A stretch of 64,000 bases of DNA, taken from assembly GCA_907163375.1 (NCBI GenBank), contig CAJQUW010007735.1, forward strand, positions 109,501-173,500. Direction: 5' to 3'. Each line of letters starts with the position of its first letter. The first letter of the stretch is position 1. The notes beneath the pieces were generated by a model. The model searched no databases and was not told where the DNA came from. It saw only the letters and a list, made by a program, of their open reading frames with translations. Of this stretch, positions 55,234 through 64,000 are shown piece after piece. Origin of the DNA: Prostheceraeus crozeri. Taxonomy: Eukaryota; Platyhelminthes; Polycladida; Euryleptidae. Position numbers and translations under genes: made by a program.

Positions 55234-57291
55234 TCATCTGTGTTGGCCAATTTATACCTTAGCCTCCTGCACACTATTCGGATCTTTGCAAGCATTTTCT
55301 GACAACTGAGAAGTGCTTAAATTAAATTGATGCATTCTGAAATATATTTTACCGTTTCTGAAATTAAAACTTGACATCTGGATTGCAAGTGACCAATTCT
55401 GAAAGTGAAATGGGGATTTCTGAAATATAAATGACGTATTCTGAATTACTTCTAGCGTCTGAATTATAGGTGCAGATATCTCAAATTGAAATGACCGGTT
55501 CTGAAATATAAACTGCAAATCTGAAATATAAATGACACTTTCTTAAATATATATCGTCTTTTCTGGAATTCTGAAGTATAAATGACTAAAAGTGAATTAT
55601 AAATGATCATTTCTGAAATATAAACTGCAAATCTGAAATATAAATGACACTTTCTTAAATATATATCGTCTTTTCTGGAATTCTGAAGTATAAATGACTA
55701 AAAGTGAATTATAAATGATCATTTCTGAAATATAAACTGCAAATCTGAAATATAAATGACACTTTCTTAAATATATATCGTCTTTTCTGGAATTCTGAAA
55801 TATAAATGACTAAAAGTGAATTATAAATGATCATTTCTGAAATATAAAGTCTATTTCTGAATTAGAAATGACAAAGTCTGAAATATAAGTGTTGCATTCT
55901 CAAATACAAATGATTTAAACACACGCACAAAAATTCTCTGAAATTAAAATGCTGTTGTCAAAAATATAAATGCTTCAATCTGAAATATAAACTTGAAATG
56001 CTGAAATAAATCTGCTGGATTCTTGAATATAACTGCAGAGTTCTGTAATTAAAGTGGAAATGGTGTAGTCCTTGTCAGTATATCCTATACGAGTATTTTG
56101 AATTATTTGTAAATTAATCAATTCTCAAAGAGATGGGAAATGTCACATTAGTCAGTCACATCACATTCAGTTTGATACTGAAACTATTGCTCAAACATGA
56201 TTATTACGGACAACGCAGTACATTTGGTTCTTGAATGTATGTTTATGCACGCACGTATATATGCTACATGTGCAGTTATATTCTCAAATGAAACTCACCG
56301 GAAATGGGGAAGGTTGCTGTACCACTATCCACCCAGAAAGACGAAACGGAGTTTATGAACTCGTCAACTGCAGGGTACTGCTCCATAGGGGCGTCGCCGA
56401 TTATCTCCAACCACAAGTCCTCAACGTCGTGGATAGGCAGGAACGGTAGGGCAAGTATCAGGCGTCCGTACTGCATCATAGGTGGGGAGGGTGCCGATGA
56501 TGTCGCTTCGGCGTGAAGCGTAGTCTCTGACGACGGAGTCGTAGACCTTCTGCATCGGCGCGTCGGTGTTGGTCTTTGCCTTCTCCTTCAGCTCGGCCTT
56601 CATGCGGAATGCATTGTTGCTGATGTCGTCCGGGGCATGAGAATGGGGTTTCTCTGAGAGAAGGTCGTCACCTTTCGTAATCAGAGTCGCTGAGCACTTG
56701 ATGCATCTCCAATACTTCTTATCGAGTACCGATTTGGTGCAACGGTATCGGTAGCCATGTCTAATGATGTGGACTCCACCCTTCTGACTTGGAAGATACT
56801 TGACGGAATTCATCACAACTCAATTGTAATCTTTCAACTTTGTAAAAACCAACTTATAAAGAGAAATAGGCAATTATGTTTGATTTGACACTTGATGGAA
56901 GTAGGGCATGCTTTATTTGATCAATTTTGGCAGGTCCATTCCACCTTCAAATTCATTTTAAAATAAGACCATCCTTTTTGACACTTGAGAAGTGTCAACT
57001 TATTTGCGTTTACCTCAATCAGAAAGCCTCTATTGTTACAGTTGACTTGGCTGATTGATAACAACGCTCATCAAGAGGATGACGCAATAATTGATGAAGA
57101 TGGGCTAATTGTCATTCCATCCCTCATCAAATTGTAGTATTCTTATCTGATTTATGATGAGGTAATAGTATATGTCTGAGAATTCGCTATTATGAGATTC
57201 GCTATATTGGGAATTCGCTATTATGGGAATTCTCCATTTTGGGATTCGCTATTATGACACTTCGCTATTTCGGGACGACCCCGTTTTGAAT

Positions 57292-57922
57292 GAGGAAGAT
57301 GTCAAAAAATACTGAACTTTTGACAGGCATGATAATCGACGACCATTTGTTATGACCATTTGTTACCTTGCATACATAATTCCTAGCTTCACATGTCTCA
57401 TCTGCCGCTGCAATGTCGATAGGCTCAAAGATTTTCCTTTCTGAAAATTTCCTGTTCGAAAAAGAAAATTTTGCTAAAGAAGTCAATATGCATACATGCT
57501 TGCAAGGTTCGTGGCATCATCATTGAAGATTCACCCATGAACACGTCAACAAAATTGTCGAGGTCGATATCATGAAGAGAAAAAGTCTGCAATAGAAAGC
57601 GGCTTTGATACAATCTTTCATCCACTCATTGATACAAAGTGCTCGCCAACAACCAGCGACATCAATAAAGAGGTTACGGAAGCCTTGTTCATCACAATGG
57701 GACGATGAAGTGAAGGATGCTCTTCAGCCCGTGCTCAAATCTCCCGTGGGTCCATTTATCGCGCGCGCAGTGAAAGGCTGTCAAAAGTTTTGTCACAGAT
57801 TATTCATAGAGGTACTTTGTTATAAAATTATCATTACTAAAGTTATGTTAAGATTAATGTATTATTAGATACTACATATACAATTATGTCGTGCATTGTG
57901 CACTATCTGAACTCTAAGAAAT
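57292..57922. other. No gene recognised
   Basis: Open frames on both strands (57425-57625, 57605-57868) lack motifs. Directly flanks the next MITE. Confidence 0.45.
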
Positions 57923-58203
57923 AGTCCGGCAGCCAGAACGAGTTTCTGCAGGGAACGAGGCCGAAAATGAGACTTTCACAGAATGATGTTCACCCTGTGC
58001 CTACTACGAATCGCTGCGTCAGTCAAGTTCTAGTGAGTTCCTCCTCTTGTCAGACAGAATCAAAGAAAAACACATTGTTTTTGACAGACGCATTGCTTTT
58101 GACGCAGATTGCAGTTTTCTGCTAAAATGAAATTGTCAATGTTTTCTCTGATCAAACGAAAAGCACTAAGCCCAGAGTCATAGTTTGCAGACAAAAGCCT
58201 CAA

Positions 58204-58390
58204 GGTTTTGGTTGATCGGAATTTATTCACCATAGCGCTTTCAAGCGTTTGCGCTCATCATTAGTGGCATACACAGTCTAAAAGAATAAACAAAGTAATA
58301 ACTAGCATTCTCTTAGACTGTGTATGCCACTGATGATGAGCGTAAATGCTTGAAAGCGATATGGTGAATAAATTTCGATCAACCAAAACC
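58204..58390. mobile_element. Palindromic 187-base element, 79-base arms
   Basis: GGTTTTGGTTGATCG at the left matches its inverse at the right; the arms run to AGACTGTG/CACAGTCT with about five mismatches, and a loop of about 30 bases. CCCAGAGTCAT occurs before it and CCTAGAGTCAT after the nested hAT, which may be a target duplication now interrupted. The right arm contains a hammerhead-like sequence. Confidence 0.7.
58326..58365 (+). ncRNA. Possible hammerhead-like motif in the palindromic element
   Basis: GCCA, then the exact box CTGATGA (58330-58336), a GAGC/GCTT stem, GAAA (58352-58355), a short loop, ATA and TGGT complementary to GCCA with one wobble. An extra T sits between the box and stem II. 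The mirror arm has CTAATGA instead. Weak stems make this tentative. Confidence 0.3.
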
Positions 58391-59731
58391 CAGAGCATAG
58401 GCGTCGATCCCAGGGGGGCAGGAGGGGCGGTCGCCTTCCCCCCCTGAAAATATTGTCCGGGGCGAGACTATGTTTTCGCCCCCCCCCTGGATTTTTTGTT
58501 TATCATGCACAATTTTGCAGTCCCCACTTGCAGATCAACAATTTATCATATGAAATACCGTCCGCGTTAATTGATCATTCGCATTTTGGCGAATTTATCC
58601 ATCATATATGGCATTAATGTATATATATCGCACGCCTCGAACTTCTCTTCCGATCGCGCATTGTAAAATGTAAACATTCATTAATAGATGGCAAATTTCT
58701 TAAGGCGATTATTAGCTGAAGATAATCGCTTGAAATATGATGAACACTTGTCGAGTGACGTCCACATCTGTGCGCCAGCGGGATTTTGACCAAGAACTGC
58801 ATAATGAAACAATGACTAAAACCCGAAATCCATTTGGTCATACTGCATGTTGAGATGATTAGCTTACATTTGATGAATCTGGCAGGCAGGTCTTCAAGGT
58901 TTCGAGGAAATAATCCATTATGTAGACATGAGTTTCACTGTTCTCTTTCAAGACGATCGCTTGAGAAACGAAATGTAGAAAGTTTGGCTAATTTCCTTGG
59001 CTTTTGACTAAAAGAGGATCATAGTCATCGCATCACCTGCAAGTGCCTTAGTCATCGCTTGATTTATAGCTTAACTACCGAATCAGCTCATTCACTTCCA
59101 CATCTTCGATTCCGTTCCTTCGACCCTCTCATGTGAGTGCTTTTATGCTATTTCGTCAAATCGATCAATTTAAAATTGGCAGGGGAATTAGGCAGGCATT
59201 GCTTTACTAATAAATTAGACAATAATCTCGAATGCCTGCGTAGGCCCCTACTATACTAAAATGCCCAAGCGGACAAATTTCATATTTCATCTTCTTTTGA
59301 AGGTAGCAATTTCTGTACGTGAGAGCATTTTTCTCTCCGTTATATGATCAATGACATTTAGCTTTATGGCCTCGTATTTCCATTTGCACGTCATTCATGC
59401 GTGTAATTGTGTAACCTTTGTAACACGGTTTGTCAATGAGATATTTTATATCTTATTTCTAATTCCTTGAGTTACTTTAATATGCACGGGATAAGGAAAC
59501 CATGTAAAACAGTCCATAGCATTAGCAAGAATTCGCAGGGAGTGCACATAACTTGGCATTAAATTCTCCACAATAATAATGAAAGAATCATGAAGATTGC
59601 AGAGTGCCAGCATAGAAAGATGTCCTTAGACATGAGTCATTTAAGCACAAAAATCCTTTTTATCATCCGACGACGCTGCGTTTTGCCCTACAAGGGTTCA
59701 ACTTGTTCAAAGTTTCAAAACAACTTGTTAA

Positions 59732-60130
59732 CCCTTTCAGTCCCACAGTATCATATATGATACATATTTTCAATGGCCTAGTTTAAAGAAATGCAAAATC
59801 TTTTTTTCACTATGAATTATATTATTATTATCTTATTCCTATATTCGGAATTAAGACGAATCAAATTAATATATTTTATGTTAAATGCATTCAAGTTTGA
59901 AACCTGTGTCAACTTTCTATGAAGAGTTTTTAAACACATTTTTCTCGTTTACAGATAAGATTTGTTTTTATCTTTTCTGTATTCATTGTATATTGATTAT
60001 TCCAACCAAAAATTATTTAGTCTTTTCCTGAATATAAAGAAGCAGTTTTGATGATACGTTAGAACCCTGCATTATTGTATTACAAAATAGAGACATGAAA
60101 TCCAATGTATCATATATGATACATTGGGAC
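59732..60130. mobile_element. piggyBac-like MITE with palindromic subterminal sites
   Basis: TTAA lies on both sides (59728-59731 and 60131-60134). The left begins CCCTTTCAGTCCCA, and AGTCCCA recurs inverted at the right (TGGGACT). Next to each is the perfect 16-base palindrome GTATCATATATGATAC (59748-59763 and 60107-60122). The right end lacks the CCCTTTC part. No coding region. Confidence 0.55.
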
Positions 60131-60362
60131 TTAATGGAAAATCCTAAACGTTTGATGTGGATATCGGTTCATACATCAGGATGTCAGGAAGGCAGCGAAG
60201 AAAGTATCTGTCAAATGTCGAACTATCGTTTGACGTTGACATGTTCGACATGCTCATGGCACTTTACCGTTGTGAGTACAAAACCCGAAAAGTGGTATCG
60301 GCCGATCTTTCTTTTTGCTCACTTGTGTGTTGTGAACCGTTGGCTGCACTGCAAGCGTGACT

Positions 60363-60680
60363 GGAAGTGAAATCCTCTTGAGGTTGAGTATGAAAGTAAC
60401 AGCAGCCCATCGAATACCTAATTTAGCAAACATTAAATCTCCAAGGCTGTCATGAGAATATGTGAAATACCATCATTCCTTCTGCATTGCAATCATGATC
60501 ACTCAATTCCGTTGTAATTTCTTCAAAATTGCAAAAATTTGCATATCTCACATTTGATGACAATACCACCTGTATCTCCCTTGAGTTCATTTAATAAAAT
60601 CGAAAGTGTATACTCATTGGGGATTTAATGAATGAGGGATTACCACTCTACCTAATATAGCCTACCTACTCTATGATTCT
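60363..60680 (+). repeat. Dispersed repeat, copy 2 (partner 3215-3545)
   Basis: Aligns with 3215-3545 in the same orientation with scattered differences; lies in the hAT-like element. Confidence 0.7.
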
Positions 60681-61215
60681 TCAATTCATGAACAGTGAAT
60701 TCCTAGTTCTCAGTTCAGTGAAAGAAGCCGGAATATCCCGTTCGCTCAGTTCAGGGCTCATGCAATATCTGATAAAGCAGTGTTGACATGATTCTGGCGG
60801 ACATGGTTTTACAATGTGCGAGCATGAGCAATGCGCCCATATGAGGAAGTAAGCCATATTTAATCAAGAAATTTCGCCCCCCCTGAGTTCAGAGTAAATC
60901 GACGCCCATGACCTAGAGTCATTTTTGACATGGAATGTCTTCAGGTCATTCCTTTCATTTTCATGCATCCCTGTTTATAAAGCTAAACACATTTAGATTT
61001 GGTGAGCCTCTCAATGTCGGTAAACACAAACATTTTGAGCAACTTTATCCACATTTAACCACATTCTCACATACATTGTCGATCAGAAGCATGATAATAG
61101 CACATGTACATCATAGGAAATTACTTGAAGACATTTCATGTCAAAAAAATTATGACTCTGGACTTAGTACTTTTCATTTAATCAGAGAAAACAAAGAAAA
61201 TTTCATTTTAGCCAC

Positions 61216-64000
61216 TTGACAGAGAGAAGAACCTCCATGGCATTGAAATCTATTCCTGAAGACACCTGAATCTGATGCTTTTCAATGTGATTTGATTCCC
61301 CTTGCCTCCCAAGTGGTGGTAGACTATCAGTGTCATTTTGAAGGTCGTCACTGTGCAGAGCATCATTTTTCCTTTCATGTCATTAGTGTCATCAGGAACA
61401 TATTGGGACTAATTATTGACTTTCCTATTTTGCATTTACGATGTATGTTTATTTTCATTGGAATTTTTCATCACTTGAAACTGATTGGTTGTTATTCAAA
61501 TGAAGAAATAAGCATCCCTGTCTGCCAATAGTTTTGATTCACTTCTTTATCAGTACGACATTCCAAAACATTTATCGCATTTAGTTTAATGCAGTTTTAT
61601 AAATATCTTGCAGGTTTCTAACATCCATCGTTTCTAATATGCAAATTTCACTTCAGCAATTAACAAGTTCTCTCCTTACATCAACATCAGAATAACACAA
61701 TCCTGAGATCAAACCTATGGTCAGATTCCTAAGAATAAATTACACCAGCGACATCAGCTAACACAAAGCGAGATAATGGTTCTATACATCGATACATTAT
61801 CATACTAAAGGGCCATCCACTCTCTACACCGTCAAAGTAGGAAGATAGAATTTCACACTTCGAGATTGTCTCAAGAAACAATCGCGAATGCGTTCGCCTT
61901 GTCGCCTGTAAGGCGTGCAGCGTAGGTACTCTGTGAATGATTTAGAATTGCAAATTGGAACATGTCACACTAGCCATGCACTGGCATACAATACTGACTC
62001 AGATAGCTTGGCTTTCCTGAATGGATGATTAGACGTTGTCAATTAACGTATGAAAATTTATTCATTACCTTCGATACATAAGCATGATCGAAGCCGGCAT
62101 TCGATAGCTGGACTTGAGACGGAGGTACGATTTACGCGAGTTCACACGAATGACTTGACGAGAGCACATTCTTGTATGAAGTCATAACTTTATTGTGGAG
62201 GAATTTGACAAGTAAGTTAGAATCTTAGAAGCGTCACTTGTGATACGGGGAGTAACTTCCTGACATGCCGATTCTGAAGTAATGTCATGGAGATGCTCTC
62301 TGAATTCGTGATGTCTAATCACCATCATTAGTTCTTTTAACATACATTAACAGAAACTTGTCTAGAAATTCTTTTTATAAAGTCGAGCTACAGGCAGGTT
62401 AATATCACAATAGGAGTAAATGTCTTTACTTCATATTCTCATTTTGTATTCTCTGTTTCCAACATTAGCGGAAATTTATCCATTTTGCATTTCTGTGAAA
62501 TATGATTCGTTGCTGTATATCCTCAACTTAATATAAACTTTCCTAATAAATCCAGGATGAATAATGCTCACAACATTGACCTATATTCATAATGCAATGG
62601 GAAGAACAACTATCTTAAGCCATGCATAGTTAGATATGTAGGTAGCGTAGGTTGCTGACGATTATCATTGCATCGGTTGCACAATGAAATTAACAAAAAG
62701 TAATCTAAGTCTAGCAAATTAGACTTGCTCAAAAACAAAACTATTAAAGCGGAATGCAATGAATTTCATTTGATTTGGATCTTCGCTGGCATTATCCATG
62801 TGCCCATAATTCGCTCTAGTCCTTTTAAGTATTCTTGAGTTCTTTTGAGAACTGATCAATACAATGGTTACAAAAGCATTGCATTTGTAAACTTGCGGAT
62901 TGGAGATAGCCATCACTCCTCATCAGGACTACTTTAATTAATAATTTAAATTATCAAGCATTGCATTCTATTATAAATGGTTGCTGGGATGATTTTCATC
63001 ATCATATGAGAAATATTCATTATAATTAGTGCTATAGTCATTATTTCTTTTTTATTTTTCAGATGTTTCTTGTTGAAAAATATTTTTCTCTTGATTTTAA
63101 AATCAAAGACATTTTAAAACAAAATCAAATGATTGCGGCAAACGCAAAAGCATATTGCCAATGCATCAGCCACTGATCAAAAATGCTAGGAAGTTCAATT
63201 TCTGTTACGATGTGAAATTATGGATCAAAAGGCTACAATTTAGAAAAGCATCTCCGGTTCGTCAAGCGATAAATCTTAAAATTCAGATAATTCCGTATAT
63301 TTCTGCATTAATAATAAAAAAATTATCGGACCTCAAATTTGCTTTCTAGCATTGTTAAGGCAATCGGGTGGTTTTGTTAACGTATTTTTAACGGGCAACT
63401 TACACTCAATTTCAATTCTGTTAAATGCTACTTGAGAAGAAAAATGATCAGTCTCTTTTTGATAAGTTCCTAAATCCTGCCATTATAACCCACACCTTGT
63501 GTATTTTCTCCAATAGTTAGCTTATCGAAACGATCAGGACTGATCCTATAAATACTTTCATTGAGGTTTTGCTTCCGAGGGAGAACAATGCAACTGGCGA
63601 AGACAGACAAAAAAATCGATTCAGATGTCTCGACTGGTACTTTCCGTGAACATTTGGACATAAGAACTGTCACACTATATTTTCAATGACATTTTTGAAG
63701 TCAGAGTCAATTAATAACCCAACCGGAGATTGCTACCAAACGTTTAGTGGCGATATAAAGGGAAAATCTTAGCCATTTTATGCAATTTTTAGTCAACAAC
63801 TTGTTAGGATCCGGCCAGTCGACAGACTTGGATCTTAGTAGGGGTGGACAAGATTTCGAAGAGAAAACGCACTTGAACAGAGTTACAAAGAAATATAGAA
63901 TGTCTATACATATCTATCTGGCAGATTTGTGACATGAGCTCTATGCACTCGAAAGTCTTATAATTATTTAGTATTGTATGATGACAATGTTCAGATAGCA
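61216..64000. other. No gene recognised to the window end
   Basis: AT-rich. Small open frames (61292-61531, 62719-62916, 63155-63349, 63470-63673) lack domains and splice context. No paired termini, long repeats or RNA genes were found by eye. Confidence 0.45.

Larger units (their letters stand above)
54174..56069. mobile_element. 1.9-kb foldback element, about 750-base arms of TTTATATTTCAG repeats
   Basis: The arms 54174-54922 and 55318-56069 are near-perfect reverse complements, with outer ends ACTACACCATTTCC and its inverse. Each arm is built from degenerate monomers of about 21-22 bases centred on TTTATATTTCAG, and includes three 112-base higher-order units. The 395-base centre (54923-55317) is unique and holds a partial RING-H2 frame. 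No target duplication is clear. Identical open frames in both arms merely reflect the palindrome. Confidence 0.88.
54043..56298 (-). other. Intron of the MULE transposase gene, 2256 bases
   Basis: Donor TTCCG|GTGAGT and acceptor TTTGATTTCAG|TG on the minus strand join codons for PIS and WNHF in phase. Most of the intron is the foldback element at 54174-56069, so the intron was short before that insertion. Confidence 0.7.
53736..56816 (-). pseudogene. MULE transposase: FLYWCH head and C-terminal part, catalytic core deleted
   Basis: On the minus strand the first part (56816-56421) begins MMNSVKYLPSQKGG and contains a FLYWCH-type zinc finger (GYRYRCTKS...YWRCIKCSATL...HSHAPD). At about 56460 it passes directly into FLPIHDVEDLW in a shifted frame. 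In whole MULE transposases, roughly 200 residues with the DDE core lie between these points, so the core is gone. The exon ends PIS at 56299 with a GTGAGT donor. The next exon starts at 54042 after GATTTCAG and reads VWNHFESDSIRTTNHVEGWH, the conserved C-terminal motif, ending near 53736. The splice restores phase across the intron, which supports a real exon pair. The product could not catalyse transposition. Confidence 0.82.
53383..57282 (-). mobile_element. Mutator-like element (MULE) with tandem-repeat inverted ends
   Basis: Both ends consist of repeated AATAGCGAATTC-type words: 53383-53490 at the left and about 57177-57282 at the right, in inverse orientation, starting near CCCGAAATAGCGAA. 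The flanks CGTTTGAAT (53374-53382) and GTTTTGAAT (57283-57291) match at 7 of 9 bases, in line with the 8-10-base duplications of MULEs. Inside is a broken MULE transposase gene on the minus strand. Its intron contains a large foldback element. Confidence 0.8.
58396..60910. mobile_element. hAT-like non-autonomous element, 2515 bases
   Basis: The left end is CATAGGCGTCGATCCCAGGG and the right end, inverted, is CATGGGCGTCGATTTACTC; G/C homopolymer runs follow both, as in the hAT at 18008. The flanks ACCCAGAG (58388-58395) and ACCTAGAG (60911-60918) match at 7 of 8 bases. No transposase is recognised inside. The interior contains a piggyBac-like MITE and repeat copy 2 (60363-60680). Confidence 0.75.
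57923..61215 (+). mobile_element. AGTCCGGCAGCC-family MITE split by three nested insertions
   Basis: The left arm starts AGTCCGGCAGCCAGAACGAG at 57923 and runs to about 58187. The family sequence resumes at 60911 with CCTAGAGTCATTTTTGACAT and GGAATGTCTTCAGG, then continues to about 61215, where the terminal part of the right arm is lost. The gap is filled by a palindromic element, a hAT-like element and, inside that, a piggyBac-like MITE. Confidence 0.75.

Noticed and set aside
54725..55518. Identical MQFIFQNRSFQFEI... open frames on opposite strands
   Set aside because: They are the two arms of the foldback element; the apparent peptide is a translation of TTTATATTTCAG repeats.
1..64000. 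CRISPR arrays, bacterial operons, prophage or other prokaryotic systems
   Set aside because: Introns, animal transposon families and the gene-poor layout are those of an animal genome; no regularly spaced repeat-spacer array was seen.

Overview
This is a gene-poor, transposon-dense, AT-rich stretch of an animal genome. The elements seen (BEL/Pao, Penelope-like, piggyBac, hAT, Tc1/mariner, MULE, Harbinger-like MITEs), the short introns and the frequent palindromic word TAGGCCTA suggest a marine invertebrate, perhaps a deuterostome such as an echinoderm. That placement is inference; no marker gene fixes it.

Only one locus looks like a host gene: an intact 941-residue tandem dynamin-type GTPase on the minus strand (37495-40320). 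It has two P-loop domains, a helical C-terminal part and a glycine-zipper membrane-type segment. A splice acceptor lies 8 bases before its ATG. Its 3' side is abutted by a very young BEL/Pao retrotransposon (30617-37370, 386-base LTRs with one visible mismatch, target duplication ACATG). A 347-base exact piece of the gene sits 5.5 kb away, at the junction of an exact 544-base tandem duplication (42886-44319).

Layout. 1-14.3 kb: LINE remnants, a hAT MITE with perfect 8-base duplications, long inverted-repeat elements and an inverted 33-base minisatellite pair set in CA repeats. 14.98-22.36 kb: a piggyBac element (TTAA ends, broken transposase gene) carrying an apparently complete hAT element (18008-21632, TSD GGGCATTG) with an intact 860-residue transposase. 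22.5-27.7 kb: Penelope-like reverse transcriptase pieces, two hammerhead-ribozyme-like folds, an intact Tc1 transposase and a decayed mariner-like element, all nested. 27.7-30.6 kb: no gene seen. 30.6-44.3 kb: BEL, GTPase, duplication. 44.3-53 kb: mostly empty, with a second copy of a hAT-type MITE and a microRNA-like hairpin. 53.4-57.3 kb: a MULE whose transposase lost its catalytic core and whose intron hosts a 1.9-kb foldback element. 57.9-61.2 kb: a four-level nest of small elements. 61.2-64 kb: nothing recognised.

The genes do not form a pathway. The window's interest lies in how elements nest, in ribozyme-like and hairpin structures, and in what has happened around the GTPase gene.
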